A DNA stretch of 64,000 bases from Acidobacteriota bacterium (GCA_003222975.1 QHXN01000019.1:46928-110927), one strand, 5' to 3'. Positions 18,645-28,702 are shown, counted from the stretch's first letter. A program made the numbers and translations. The notes: a model not told the origin generated them from the sequence alone.

Positions 18645-19066
18645 ATAAAAACTCATAAGCCCCTTTTCAAACTCCTTCTCGCGCTCTTCGCCCTGCTCGC
18701 CGCCGACGGCGCGCGGGCGCGAAGAACGCCATCCGCGGCGGCGTGCGCTCAATTGAGCACGGTATGATGCTCGACGACGAGGCGCTGAGGCTTCTGGTCG
18801 AGCACGGCACATTCTATTGTCCTACCCTTTCAGTCTATATCCCGAAGACGCCGGAGGAAGACACTGACTTGCGCCGCCGCATCGTCGCCAGCCACAGGCA
18901 GGTCTTTCAGAAGGCGATGCGGATGGGCGTCAAAATTGTCTTCGGCACGGACGTGGGGGCCTTCGCGCACGGGACGAACGCGCGTGAGTTCGAGCTGATG
19001 GTCGAGTACGGGATGAAGCCAATCGAGGCCATCCGCTTCCACACGTCGCGGCGCACCACGCCGCCC
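18645..19066 (+). pseudogene. Collapsed amidohydrolase (imidazolonepropionase-like) pseudogene
   Basis: Bases 18645-18719 read as a signal peptide (KTHKPLFKLLLALFALLA then DGARA) whose initiator would be ATA instead of ATG, after an AGGA ribosome-like site. From 18722, in another frame, comes KNAIRGGVRSIEHGMML and on to VKIVFGTDVGAFAHG and MVEYGMKPIEAIR. This is the C-terminal half of a secreted metal-dependent amidohydrolase, with the IEHG and GTD metal/active-site motifs. The ~250 residues between these pieces, including the N-terminal HxH metal site, are missing. The frame shifts at the junction, and the normal C-terminal GKLADLV region is also lost. It is not functional. Confidence 0.8.
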
Positions 19067-19109
19067 GAATCCTATGCGTCGGGTAGTCGCTCTGCTACAA
19101 TCGCGCGCT

Positions 19110-20582
19110 ATGAAACCGACAAGCACACACGCCCTGACCGTCATCCTCGTCATGCTGTTAGCTTCCGCGCCCGCTTGGGCCACTTGCGGGGGCGGCGGGG
19201 GAGGCGGCGTCGGCGGCATGTCCGGTGGCGGCGGCGGCTCGTCCAGCCCGCAGGTCTATTACGTGCCGTGGAAAGTTCGCGGGGAGAAAGACCCGCCGCC
19301 GATGGCGGGTCTTGTCCTCTACTGGTTTCCCCTGACGAATGAGGAGCTGAAAAAATCGAGCCTCCGCGAATCGCGCACGCTCTCCCTTTACTCCGCTCTG
19401 TGCCTCTCGACGGAAGTGGCGGACTACCGCACGCCCGCGGGCCAGAAACTTTTGGGCGACTCCAGGCCGCCCGCGGCGGTGCTCGTCGAGCCGGACGGCT
19501 CGGTCATCGGCAAGGCCGAGGGCAAAGACGGCATCCTCAAAGTGGATCAGGTCGAGAAGTTGGTCGCGGGCGAAGTGAAGAAGCGCGAGGACGCGCTCGA
19601 CGCGAGCCTGAAGGATGGCAGGGATAAGGAGAAGGCCGGCGACAACGACGCCGCCATCAAGCTCTTCCGCGCGGTGCTCGACCAGAAGTGCATGTTCCCG
19701 AAGAAGGCGAAGGACGCCGCGAAGGAGTTGAAGAAGCTCGGCGTGAACGTGAGCGAGGTCGCCGACGCGGGCGTCGCCCCCGCCCCGGTCTTCGACTCAC
19801 GCCAGAGCGCCCGCATCGAAGGCGTCATGCGCGACGGCCTCAAGGCCGAGGTCGCGTCGAATTACGCCGAGGCCGAAAGGCTCTACGGCCAAGCGCACCG
19901 CCTCGACCCGGCAGACCCCGCGCCGCTCCGCTACCTCGGCGAACTCTACCGACACCACACGGGTGAGTGGGACAAGGCGAGGGCGACGTTCGAGGCGATA
20001 CTCGGCATGCCCGCCGACCCGCTCTCGCGCGCCGTCGCGCAGCACGGCTTGGGGAAGATGACCATCCACGACGGCGAGTTCAAGAAGGGCCTGGCGCTGA
20101 TCGAAAGTTCGGTGAAGACGTACCCGCTGGCTTTGGCGTACCGCAACCTGGCCGTGTTCTGGAACTCCGAGGGCGACCGCGCCAAGACCGAGCGCTACAT
20201 CCAGAAGGCGCTCGCCCTCGACCCGGAAGACCCTTACAACCTGGTCTTCGCCGCCGCCTTCATGGCCGGGACGGGGCACGGCGACGAGGCTTTGAAGATC
20301 GCGCGCGAGAACGAGGCGCTCCTGCCGGCCTCGTACAACCTCGCCGCCGTTTACGCGCAGACGGGCCAACGCGAGAAGGCGCTCGCCCTGCTCCGCCGAC
20401 ACTTCTTCGAGTACGAGCGCTACCGCTCGGTGCGCGCCAAAGAGATGATGGAGGCGCGCGTTGACGCCGTGTTCGCCTCGCTTCGTGAAGACCCGGCCTT
20501 CGTCGCGCTCACACACGACGCCGACGGCAAGCTCCCCTCGCCCGCCGTGACTATGGGCGCGCGCTCAGTGGTGAACAGGTGA
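19110..20582 (+). CDS. Secreted TPR protein with thioredoxin-like N-terminal region
   Basis: The ATG at 19110 opens a signal peptide (LTVILVMLLASAPAWA) that ends at a Gly-rich run and a single Cys. Residues about 50-150 have a thioredoxin-like pattern (VYYVPWKV, RPPAAVLVEPDGSVIG) but no CxxC pair, so redox chemistry is unlikely. From about residue 155 there are TPR helices (ALDASLKDGRDKEKAGDNDAA, LYGQAHRLDPADPAPLRYLG, ALALDPEDPYNLV, YNLAAVYAQTGQREKALALL). It is probably an exported scaffold or adaptor. No partner is visible nearby. The upstream 43 bases contain the tail of the amidohydrolase remnant. Confidence 0.8.
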   Translation: MKPTSTHALTVILVMLLASAPAWATCGGGGGGGVGGMSGGGGGSSSPQVYYVPWKVRGEKDPPPMAGLVLYWFPLTNEELKKSSLRESRTLSLYSALCLSTEVADYRTPAGQKLLGDSRPPAAVLVEPDGSVIGKAEGKDGILKVDQVEKLVAGEVKKREDALDASLKDGRDKEKAGDNDAAIKLFRAVLDQKCMFPKKAKDAAKELKKLGVNVSEVADAGVAPAPVFDSRQSARIEGVMRDGLKAEVASNYAEAERLYGQAHRLDPADPAPLRYLGELYRHHTGEWDKARATFEAILGMPADPLSRAVAQHGLGKMTIHDGEFKKGLALIESSVKTYPLALAYRNLAVFWNSEGDRAKTERYIQKALALDPEDPYNLVFAAAFMAGTGHGDEALKIARENEALLPASYNLAAVYAQTGQREKALALLRRHFFEYERYRSVRAKEMMEARVDAVFASLREDPAFVALTHDADGKLPSPAVTMGARSVVNR

Positions 20583-20790
20583 ATTGACTTTTCATAGCCT
20601 TTTGCGTACAGTTCCTAAGCCTTTTCAGCCTGGCCGGGCGGAGAGGCTCTCCATCTAATCTTCTCGCATCCCGACTCCGGCCCTCGACCTTGCCCTTTAT
20701 CTCTTCAGAGGCGCGCCGACTGATCTCTCGCGGGTCAGGAGTCTGCCCGGCAGGGTAAAATTTTTCAGCCAACGAAATCCAGGAGAACCA

Positions 20791-21312
20791 ATGAAGCTTA
20801 AAACTCTGATTGGCGGGCTGGCCGCCGCGCTACTGCTGGCGTCGGCCTGCACGGCGAACCTAACAACGTCGAACGCCAACAAGCCCGCGAACACGGCCAC
20901 GACTGCCAACGCGGCCAACACGAACGCGCCGGCGAACAACTCCGCGTCTTCCAACGCGGCCTCTAACACGAACAGTGCGGCCAACACGAACGGCGCGGGT
21001 TCCGCGTCTTCCGAGCAGAGCGGCAAACAGGACTTCACCCTCGTCAACCAGACGGGCGTGGAGATTCATAAGGTCTTCATCTCGCCGCACGACTCGAACG
21101 ACTGGGAGGAGGACATCCTCGGTCGCGACACGCTCCCGAACGGCGAGAGCGTGGACATCAAGTTCCACCGCAACGAGAAGGCCGCCAATTGGGACTTGAG
21201 GGTCGAGGACAGCCAGGGCCACGCGCTCGAGTGGGAGAACCTGAACCTGCTCGAAATCTCGAAGGTCACGCTGCACTACAAGGACGGCAAGGCGACAGCC
21301 GAGACCGAATAA
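20791..21312 (+). CDS. Lipoprotein, paralogue 1 of tandem pair (W-EED-LG motif domain)
   Basis: An AGGAG site lies before the ATG. The signal peptide ends in LLASAC with the lipidated Cys at residue 20. A linker of about 50 residues is nearly all Asn, Ala, Thr and Ser. The C-terminal domain (~95 aa) has VNQTGVEIHKVFISPH, NDWEEDILG, DTLPNGESVDIKF and LNLLEISKVTLHY. The same DWEED-LG-D-LP-GES pattern occurs in small exported proteins of many bacteria. To my knowledge their function is not settled, and some carry misleading enzyme names in databases. The next gene encodes a close paralogue without the lipid anchor. Confidence 0.82.
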   Translation: MKLKTLIGGLAAALLLASACTANLTTSNANKPANTATTANAANTNAPANNSASSNAASNTNSAANTNGAGSASSEQSGKQDFTLVNQTGVEIHKVFISPHDSNDWEEDILGRDTLPNGESVDIKFHRNEKAANWDLRVEDSQGHALEWENLNLLEISKVTLHYKDGKATAETE

Positions 21313-21371
21313 CACTCGCGGGCCGCCCTGCGGCCTCTTCAACAATTCACAAGGGAGTAAGTACGCCAAGC

Positions 21372-21758
21372 ATGAGACACGTACAGATGAACAATTTTCG
21401 CCGGGCGAGAGCCTTGGCCGCGCTCTGCGCTCTTTCGCTGCTGCTCGCCTCCGCGGCCTTCGCGCAGGGGAAGCAAGACTTCACCCTGCACAACGCCACG
21501 GGCGTGGAGATTCACGAGCTTTACGTCTCGCCGCACAGCAGCGACGACTGGGAGGAAGACGTTCTCGGTCAGGACACGCTGCCCGACGGCGAGAGCGTAG
21601 AGATACACTTCTCCCGCAGGGCGAAGCCGAAGCTGTGGGACTTGAAAGTGGTTGACAAGGAAGGCAACAGCATCACCTGGGAGAACCTGAACCTGCTCGA
21701 AATCTCCGAGGTCACGCTGCACTACAAGAACGGCAAGGCGTGGGCCGACCTGAAGTAG
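21372..21758 (+). CDS. Secreted small protein, paralogue 2 of tandem pair
   Basis: The signal peptide (ALAALCALSLLLASAAFAQG) is of the Sec type, with no lipobox. The mature ~95 residues align end to end with the upstream lipoprotein's domain: KQDFTLHNATGVEIHELYVSPH, DDWEEDVLGQDTLPDGES, WENLNLLEISEVTLHYKNGKAW. More than half of the positions appear identical. The pair arose by tandem duplication. One copy stayed membrane-tethered through an Asn-rich stalk and the other is a free periplasmic protein. ATG 21387 is an alternative start. A strong intrinsic terminator follows. Confidence 0.82.
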   Translation: MRHVQMNNFRRARALAALCALSLLLASAAFAQGKQDFTLHNATGVEIHELYVSPHSSDDWEEDVLGQDTLPDGESVEIHFSRRAKPKLWDLKVVDKEGNSITWENLNLLEISEVTLHYKNGKAWADLK

Positions 21759-21778
21759 TTCCCGCCGACATCGGTCGA

Positions 21779-21827
21779 AACGAGTGTGGGCTGGCCGCAT
21801 CGCCGCGGCCAGCCCACACTCGTTTTT
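21779..21827 (+). terminator. Intrinsic terminator after the paralogue pair
   Basis: A perfect 18-bp GC-rich stem (21781-21798 with 21805-21822) has a 6-base loop and is followed by TTTTT. Upstream AA extends the pairing into the T-run. It is bidirectional in form and also faces the convergent gene at 21855. Confidence 0.93.
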
Positions 21828-21854
21828 CAGCAGTCGCGCTGCTCGCGGTCGCGT

Positions 21855-22100
21855 CTATTCCAGGTAGTGCTCACCCAGTCGCGCCCGAAGCGCCGTCGGG
21901 ACTGCGCCCCAGTTCGTGACGCAGAGCACTCTCATGGTGAACTTAGACAGGTGCACGCGCGAGAAGCGCCAACTCCCGACCTCCTCCTCGTAGAGCCAGC
22001 GGTAGAAGGGGCCGTCTGCGCGGCGGCTGTAAAAGGTCGCGCGCGCGCCGGGCGCGCCCCCGTTTAAAGTCTCGACGTAAACCCGCAGGTCTCTCATCAT
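21855..22100 (-). CDS. Small protein of unknown function (81 aa)
   Basis: GAAGG is spaced 5 bases before the ATG at 22100. A second ATG follows at 22097. The product is a compact basic and aromatic protein (RDLRVYVETLNG, ATFYSRRADGPFYRWLYEEE, WRFSRVHLSKFTMRVL) without membrane segments or a signal peptide. The strong ribosome site, protein-like composition and position 97 bases downstream of rpoZ on the same strand argue that it is real. I do not recognise the family. Confidence 0.6.
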   Translation of the reverse strand: MMRDLRVYVETLNGGAPGARATFYSRRADGPFYRWLYEEEVGSWRFSRVHLSKFTMRVLCVTNWGAVPTALRARLGEHYLE

Positions 22101-22197
22101 AACCGCCTTCGAGCGCCGGAAGTCTTCCGCCCCGTTGCTGAACCGGCGAAGCACGCTCGGCGCGGCGGGCTAAAGGCGTCCCACGCTCGCCCTGCAC

Positions 22198-22557
22198 TCA
22201 GTGCCGCGACGCAGCGCCGCGGACGCTCTCGCCCCTCACGTCGCGCCCCTCGCCTTCGGTCGCCGCTGCGCCCTTAACGTCGTCGCCCGCATTCGGACGC
22301 CCGCCGTCACTATCCTTCGGCTCCCCTGCGGTGTCCGTGAAAGGCACGAGGCCCTGTCTGACCTCTTCGATGGCGATGCTGGTGTTCCTGCGCCTGTGCG
22401 GGTCGGCCACGATCCGCGGGCGCGCGCCGCGCTGGAGCTGCTTGCTTCTGAGCGCCGCCACGACGATCAGCCGGAATCTCGAATCTATCCCCGGCCACTG
22501 CTCTCCGCCCGCAAAGCCGCCGAGTCCGTCGTTCTCCGTCTTACCCGCTTCGGACAT
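22198..22557 (-). CDS. rpoZ: DNA-directed RNA polymerase omega subunit
   Basis: The core FRLIVVAALRSKQLQRGARP, then NTSIAIEEVRQGLVPF, matches RpoZ, which helps fold and assemble the beta' subunit and can mediate (p)ppGpp effects. The start is the ATG at 22557 (MSEAGKTEND). The longer frame to 22704 has no ribosome site. The protein is 119 aa, longer than the usual ~70-90 because of a hydrophilic C-terminal tail after the omega fold (DTAGEPKDSDGGRPNAGDD and beyond). The usual neighbours gmk and coaBC are not next to it. Confidence 0.82.
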   Translation of the reverse strand: MSEAGKTENDGLGGFAGGEQWPGIDSRFRLIVVAALRSKQLQRGARPRIVADPHRRRNTSIAIEEVRQGLVPFTDTAGEPKDSDGGRPNAGDDVKGAAATEGEGRDVRGESVRGAASRH

Positions 22558-23250
22558 AATGTGCTTCGACTCCCTTGTTCGGTTTAGAGGGGGCACTTCA
22601 AGACTGACTCGGCCCGCCGACGTGCGCCAAAACGTCTCGGGCGGATTCGAGCAAGGCGGCCATTGCGAAAGCGGTCGCGCTCGGAAAAACGGCAGACGGC
22701 ACAAGAAGGAGGCCGGGGCCTGCGTCCCATGTCGAGAGCGGTTTTCCTAAAGGGCTGATCCGGTCAGGGACTTAAACAAAGAGACCATAACACATGCGGG
22801 GCCGAAACACTACGCGCCGCGCGGCGGCGGGAACACATTAATGAGGCCCGCGGGCTGCACGCGGAGAAGGCGTAAAGCTTCTGCCGTTCACTCCTTCATG
22901 GACGCCAGCGAGGGCCTCGCGGCGAGGGGCGGGGCGGCGACGCATGCTCTCTCCGGCACACAAATAAGACGGCCCATGGCGTCGGGCCGACGGCCCACGG
23001 CTTGCAACAAAGGGCGTCTGTAGTGCATCATAGGTAACGACATTCCTTCTCTCGCGCATCGACGGTGATGCGCCCCGCGCCTCGATTGGCGGCGGCGTTC
23101 TGGATAGTTCGAGAGCAGGCCGGATTCAACTTCAGAAGCCGCTCGCTAGAGCACCCGAACGCGATAACCTTCGTCGCCACCGTTAACGAAGCAAACTTCG
23201 CCTAAGAAGCTTCTCTTAATACTCCCACCAGGGGAGAGGTACACACACAG
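22558..23250. other. Long intergenic region between rpoZ and RNA-binding protein gene
   Basis: About 690 bases lie between divergent genes with no convincing ORF on either strand. Small imperfect palindromes occur (22908-22920; 23057-23074, CGCATC/GATGCG), and bases 23165-23215 can fold through TTCGT/ACGAA and GCGAAGT-like pairings. The right part is probably a long 5' leader of the RRM protein gene, such as is common for cold-induced RNA-binding proteins. A non-coding RNA is possible, but I cannot support one. Confidence 0.4.
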
Positions 23251-23631
23251 ATGTCCATAAAACTTTACGTCGGAAATCTCTCGTTCCAGACTTCGAGCGC
23301 GGATTTGCAGGAATTGTTCGCACAGGCCGGCACGGTCGAGTCGGCGACGGTCGTCGAAGACCGAGACACGGGCCGCTCGCGGGGCTTCGGCTTCGTCGAG
23401 ATGTCCTCGAAGGAAGAGGGCGAGGCGGCCATCGCGCAGTTCAACGGCAAGGAACTGAACGGTCGGAGCCTGACGGTGAACGAGGCCAGGCCGCGCGAAG
23501 ACCGCGGGGGCCGCGGCGGCGGTGGCGGAGGCCGGGGCGGCTTCGGCGGCGGGGGCAACCGCGGGGGCGGCGGCGGACGCGGCGGCTACGGCGGCGGGGG
23601 CGGCGGCGGCAGCCGCGAGCCTCGCTGGTAA
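23251..23631 (+). CDS. RRM RNA-binding protein, glycine-rich (cold-inducible type)
   Basis: A single RRM occupies residues 1-82. RNP2 is LYVGNL and RNP1 is RGFGFVEM, with the aromatic residues for RNA stacking intact. The C-terminal ~40 residues are an Arg/Gly-rich tail (RGGFGGGGNRGG and similar), as in cyanobacterial and plant cold-inducible RRM proteins. A GGGGAGAGG site precedes the ATG. Expected role is RNA binding or chaperoning, often at low temperature. It is separated by a strong terminator from the DEAD-box helicase that follows, so the two are adjacent but not simply one operon. Confidence 0.93.
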   Translation: MSIKLYVGNLSFQTSSADLQELFAQAGTVESATVVEDRDTGRSRGFGFVEMSSKEEGEAAIAQFNGKELNGRSLTVNEARPREDRGGRGGGGGGRGGFGGGGNRGGGGGRGGYGGGGGGGSREPRW

Positions 23632-23661
23632 ACGAGTCCGAGACGACCAGCGACACTTTCA

Positions 23662-23705
23662 AAAAGCGCCTCTGGCAGTCAAACGTTTCGGCCAGAGGCG
23701 CTTTT
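23662..23705 (+). terminator. Intrinsic terminator after RRM gene
   Basis: A perfect 15-bp stem (23662-23676 with 23691-23705, GCGCCTCTGGC core) has a 14-base loop and ends in CTTTT then AAATTTT. Confidence 0.92.
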
Positions 23706-23770
23706 AAATTTTCCGCGCGCCGCGAGCACGAACGCCGTGCCCGGCCCGCGCTTCACAGATAAGGAACCGA

Positions 23771-24988
<1,218 letters not shown>

Positions 24989-25065
24989 GAGTAGCAGCCG
25001 CCGGGACGAGCGAGGCGGCGTACTTTAAAAACCCAGGCAGGCACTCGAACTTGAAGGAGGAATGA

Positions 25066-25287
25066 TTGCTCAAAGAAGAACTGATCCCCGCCGAGGGCGT
25101 CATCGTTGACAAGCAGCCCAACGCGTTTTTCAAAGTCCGGCTCAACAACAGCGAGCACGTCGTGCTGGCGCAGATTTCCGGCAAGATGCGCAAGAACCGC
25201 ATACGCATCCTCGTGGGCGACCGCGTGAGCGTCGAGCTTTCGCCGTATGACCTGTCGAGGGGCCGCATCACATACAGGTACAAATAA
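25066..25287 (+). CDS. infA: Translation initiation factor IF-1 (UUG start)
   Basis: The protein is a textbook IF-1: [56 protein letters not shown]. It binds the 30S A-site region during initiation. The only possible start is TTG at 25066, because the codon just before it is TGA. The AAGGAGG ribosome site ends 5 bases upstream. An out-of-frame ATG at 25062 overlaps the start region and would make a short 15-codon peptide, competing for the same ribosome site. This may lower or regulate IF-1 output. Confidence 0.95.
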   Translation: MLKEELIPAEGVIVDKQPNAFFKVRLNNSEHVVLAQISGKMRKNRIRILVGDRVSVELSPYDLSRGRITYRYK

Positions 25288-25305
25288 GAGAAGGAGGTGG
25301 CGCTA

Positions 25306-25662
25306 ATGGAGAAGCAGACGCACAACGTCGGCGAACGCGTGGAGAAGTTCTGCGTGACGTGCGGCGAACAGAGGGGTCACGTGGTGGCCTCGGTCACGAA
25401 GCGCGGGCAGATATCGCGCGTGAGTTGCCCGCAGTGCGGGACGCGCGGCACGTACAAGAGCGGCGGGGCCGGGACGGGCAGCCGCACCGCCTCCGGCTCC
25501 GGCGCGCCATACGACCGCACGCGCACCTACCGCGCCGGGCAGTCACTGACGCACCCGGTCTTCGGGCAGGGCGAGGTGACGGCGGTCATCGAGCCGCAGA
25601 AGATTGACGTGCTCTTTTCCGACCGGATGCGCCGCCTCATACACGCGCGCATTCAGGCGTGA
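25306..25662 (+). CDS. Zinc-ribbon protein with UvrD/PcrA C-terminal-like (Tudor-type) domain
   Basis: AAGGAGG at the right spacing supports ATG 25306 over the in-frame GTG 25297. C16/C19 and C41/C44 form a four-Cys zinc ribbon (FCVTCGEQRGH, VSCPQCGTRG). A Gly/Ser/Thr linker follows. The C-terminal ~40 residues (HPVFGQGEVTAVIEPQKID, then VLFSDRMRRLIHARI) match the small domain at the end of UvrD/PcrA helicases, which in PcrA contacts RNA polymerase. A role at RNA polymerase or the ribosome is a reasonable inference given its position 18 bases after infA. The combination is not one I can name. Confidence 0.8.
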   Translation: MEKQTHNVGERVEKFCVTCGEQRGHVVASVTKRGQISRVSCPQCGTRGTYKSGGAGTGSRTASGSGAPYDRTRTYRAGQSLTHPVFGQGEVTAVIEPQKIDVLFSDRMRRLIHARIQA

Positions 25663-25763
25663 GCCGCGCGCGGCGCGGCCCGCGCGCTGGCGGCAAAGGG
25701 AAGTAAAGAGAAGCTCGTCGCGCCCGCGTTCGTGACGCCGTGTCGCGGGCGCGCGCGCATCGC

Positions 25764-26234
25764 TCACCACGCGAAGGAGAAGGCGCAGGAGACTATCTGC
25801 CAGCGCCCGTCCCGCCTCTCGTAGCGGCGCGTGAACTCGTACCGCGGCGTCGTAAACTCGCTCCCGCGAAAGCTGCCGGACATCTGCGCCCTGCCGCTCA
25901 CCCACGCTTCGTCGCCGCGCACGCTGACGCCCACGCCGTCGGTCTTGATTGACGTGATGACGAAATAAGGGTTGGCGAGCATCGCCAGCCTCTGCCCCTT
26001 CCTGATCCTCCCGCCGAACGAGGTGAAGTCGTCCGCGAGCACGCGGTCGAGTGCCGCCACGTCGCGCTCCGCGTTCGCGCGTATGTACTCGCGCTCGACC
26101 TCAAGCACCGCCTGCTCGTCAGCCGTGCGCGCGGCGGCGCTCGGCCAGAGGTGCGCGGTCAGGTTGGCCGTCGTGATGCCGATGAAGAAGGTGATTAGGG
26201 CAACCGGAAGGCGTGTGGCGATGTGGCAGCGCAT
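25764..26234 (-). CDS. Exported DUF4440/SnoaL-like (NTF2-fold) protein
   Basis: The ATG at 26234 follows AAGGAG and opens a signal peptide or anchor (LPVALITFFIGITTANLTA). The mature part has the NTF2-fold pattern of DUF4440: VLEVEREYIRANAERDVAALDRVLADDFTSFGG near the start, then strands with DEAWVSGRAQMSG and DGRWQIVSCAFS. These domains bind small ligands or act as stress-related enzymes, with no common reaction. The longer frame to 26333 lacks a ribosome site. Confidence 0.8.
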   Translation of the reverse strand: MRCHIATRLPVALITFFIGITTANLTAHLWPSAAARTADEQAVLEVEREYIRANAERDVAALDRVLADDFTSFGGRIRKGQRLAMLANPYFVITSIKTDGVGVSVRGDEAWVSGRAQMSGSFRGSEFTTPRYEFTRRYERRDGRWQIVSCAFSFAW

Positions 26235-26357
26235 GTCCTGTACTCCTTGCTTGTGACTTTTGCGAAAGGGTAGCACGCGCCGCCGGGCACGACAAGGTCT
26301 TACCCGATGCTGAATAGATGCTGCCGACGCCATGGGACAGGCGGCGCGCGTCGTCCG

Positions 26358-27821
26358 TCAGTGTAAGCCATCTGAGTCGCGGCTGACGGGTAGGCGGAGT
26401 TCGACGACGAAGCCGCCGCCCGAAACGTTGGCCGCCGCGACCGAGCCGCCGTGCAGGCGCAGTGCGCGCTCGGTGATGCTGAGGCCCAGGCCCGCGCCGC
26501 CCGTCTCGCGCGTGCGCGAGTCGTCAACGCGGTAGAAGGGACGGAAGATGTCGCGGAGCGACTCTTCGGGGACGCCCGCTCCTTCGTCGCGCACGGCGAT
26601 CAAGGCGTGTCCGTCGTCTCCCTCCCGGCGGCAGCGGAGAGAGATTTTCACGGCTGACCCTTCGGGCGTGTAGCGGACGGCGTTGCGGACGACGTTCTCG
26701 ACGGCGCTTCGCAGGAGCGCGGGCGTGCCCTTCGTCTCGCACTCGTCGCACTCCGAGACGACCACCGAGCAATTCTTACCCTGCGCCTCGAAGTCCGCGT
26801 CCGCCGCGACCTCGCGGACGAGGGCGGAGAGGCTCACCGCCTCAAGTCGCATCCCGCCCCCGTTGCTCTCCCAGCGCGAGAGTGTGAGCAGTTGCCCGAT
26901 CATCTCGTTGAGGCGCTTCGCCTCGCGCTCGATGCGGTCGAGGTGCGCCGCGGCCCCCGCGCCCGCGCGCTTGCGCGCCAGGTCGAGCGCGACCGAGAGG
27001 CGCGCGAGCGGCGAGCGCAGCTCGTGCGAGATGTCGCGCAGCAGTCGCGCTTGCGCGCTCACCAGCGTCTCGACGCGCGCGGCCATCGCGTCGAAGTCGT
27101 GCCCCATCGCCGCCAGCTCGTCGCGCCGCCTGCCGAGCGCGGGGCCGACGCGCGCCGAGAGGTCGCCGCGCGCCACCTGCCTCGTCACCTCGCGGAGCTT
27201 CACCACCGGCGAGACGATGTAGCGCGCCAGCATGTAGCAGAGCAGGCCGGCGGTCAGTATCACGGCGGCGAGGCGCGCGACGAACGCCGCCGGGGTGTCG
27301 CCGAGGAGAAAGTTGAACGGCCCCGGCGGCAGGAAACGTTGGAACGGCCTGGGCTGTCCCGGAGGCCCGTGTCCGGGCGGCATGGGCGGCCCCGTCGGGA
27401 GCGCGGCGACGAACGCGTAGCTGCCCCCGCCGCGCGCGGATTCAGGGCGCGCCTCGATTGCCATGCCGCCGAGCATCCTTGAAGCGGGGCTGCCGGTCTT
27501 GGAGACGCGCGCCGCCAACTCCTTCTCCTCCGGCGTGGCTTCACGGCCCGCCAGCTCCTTCCCGTCGGCGTCGAACAGGTGCGCGCGGACGTGCGCCTCG
27601 CGCTCCACGTGTTGCAGGAAAGAGTCGAGCGCCGCCGACCCTTCGCGCTCGTAGGTCTCGACCGCGTTCAGCGAGTACGCCGTCATGATGCCCTCGATGA
27701 ACTGCGGCGGGCGCGGCGCAAGCTCCGGGCGCGTGAGGTAAGACGTGACGGCCAGCGCCCCGATGACGAGCACCATCGCGAGCCAGAACCAGAGAAAGAC
27801 TTTTAAGAAAAGACTGCGCAA
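26358..27821 (-). CDS. Sensor histidine kinase (CpxA-like)
   Basis: The order is N-terminal membrane helix (VFLWFWLAMVLVIGALAV), periplasmic sensor (about residues 30-175, Pro/Gly-rich), second helix (LAAVILTAGLLCYMLARYI), HAMP, HisKA with RDISHELRSPLARL (phospho-acceptor His near residue 265) and HATPase (N box VENVVRNAVRYTPEG, G1 VRDEGAGVP, G2 TGGAGLGLSI). The start is TTG at 27821 after AGAGAGGT. It is co-directional with the response regulator upstream (43-base gap). Context with a Spy/CpxP-like gene suggests envelope-stress sensing, and the topology is like CpxA. Confidence 0.94.
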   Translation of the reverse strand: MRSLFLKVFLWFWLAMVLVIGALAVTSYLTRPELAPRPPQFIEGIMTAYSLNAVETYEREGSAALDSFLQHVEREAHVRAHLFDADGKELAGREATPEEKELAARVSKTGSPASRMLGGMAIEARPESARGGGSYAFVAALPTGPPMPPGHGPPGQPRPFQRFLPPGPFNFLLGDTPAAFVARLAAVILTAGLLCYMLARYIVSPVVKLREVTRQVARGDLSARVGPALGRRRDELAAMGHDFDAMAARVETLVSAQARLLRDISHELRSPLARLSVALDLARKRAGAGAAAHLDRIEREAKRLNEMIGQLLTLSRWESNGGGMRLEAVSLSALVREVAADADFEAQGKNCSVVVSECDECETKGTPALLRSAVENVVRNAVRYTPEGSAVKISLRCRREGDDGHALIAVRDEGAGVPEESLRDIFRPFYRVDDSRTRETGGAGLGLSITERALRLHGGSVAAANVSGGGFVVELRLPVSRDSDGLH

Positions 27822-27864
27822 ACTACTACCTCTCTTACTACCTTCGCCCCGCGCGCGCCGACGC

Positions 27865-28602
27865 TCATGCGCCCTCGGCCTTGCCCGCCTCCGCCTGCCG
27901 CGCGTAGATGTAGCCGACGCCGCGCACGGTCTTGATCCGCTCGACCTCGCCGACGTGGTGGCCGAGCTTCTTGCGCAGGTGGCTGATGTGCATGTCTATG
28001 CTGCGGTCGAAGAGGGAGAGTTCGCGGCCCAGCGCAGAGCGCACGAGGTCTTCACGCTTGACGACGCGCCCCGCCGCCGCGAGCAGCAGGACGAGTATCT
28101 CGTACTCGACGTTCGTCAGCTCCACCGATTCGCCCGCACGCCTGACGTGGCGCGTGCCGGTGTCAACTTCAACGTCGCCGACCGCGATGCGGTCTGACGC
28201 CGCAGACCCCGCCGCGGCGTGCGACGCCGGCCCGCGCGACCTCGTGCGGCGCAGGATGGCGTGGATGCGCGCGACCAGCTCGCGCGGGTTGAAGGGCTTC
28301 GGGAGGTAGTCGTCCGCGCCGATCTCAAGGCCCACGATGCGGTCAACGTCCTCGCCGCGCGCGGTGAGCATCAGCACGGGCACGGGTGAGCCTTCGGCGC
28401 GCAGGCGCCTGAGAACCTCGAAGCCGTTCATGCCCGGCATCATCACGTCTAAGACGACCAGCGAGTGAGAGCCGTCGAGCGCGCGCCGGAGTCCTTGCTC
28501 GCTCCGGTTCGACACCTCGACGCGGAAGCCCTCCTCCGAGAGAAGTTCGGCGACCAGCTCGCAAAGCTCCCGGTCGTCGTCAACTATTAAAACCTCTTCC
28601 AT
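27865..28602 (-). CDS. OmpR-family response regulator (CpxR-like)
   Basis: The receiver domain begins [14 protein letters not shown], with phospho-Asp at residue 52 (VVLDVMMPG) and Lys in LPKPFN. The C-terminal winged helix ([45 protein letters not shown]) is of OmpR type. The ATG at 28602 is preceded by GGAGAGAGGA. It pairs with the histidine kinase immediately downstream. The GTAAA-type boxes in the divergent promoter (28703-28739) are good candidates for its own binding site, implying autoregulation. Confidence 0.95.
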   Translation of the reverse strand: MEEVLIVDDDRELCELVAELLSEEGFRVEVSNRSEQGLRRALDGSHSLVVLDVMMPGMNGFEVLRRLRAEGSPVPVLMLTARGEDVDRIVGLEIGADDYLPKPFNPRELVARIHAILRRTRSRGPASHAAAGSAASDRIAVGDVEVDTGTRHVRRAGESVELTNVEYEILVLLLAAAGRVVKREDLVRSALGRELSLFDRSIDMHISHLRKKLGHHVGEVERIKTVRGVGYIYARQAEAGKAEGA

Positions 28603-28702
28603 CAAGTTCCTCTCTCCTGAGCGCGAGCGAGCGCCCGCGCGCCGGCGGGACATTCTATCGCAGCGGGGACGGGCGCGTCCGTAAAGAAGTGTCAGGCGGC
28701 GG

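Noticed and set aside
22558..23250. tRNA or small RNA gene in the long gap
   Set aside because: No cloverleaf or clear terminator-bounded unit could be drawn; only weak palindromes.
25663..25763. GC-rich hairpin after the zinc-ribbon gene as a terminator
   Set aside because: GCGCGCGG/CCGCGCGC can pair but there is no T-run, and such pairs are expected by chance at this GC content.
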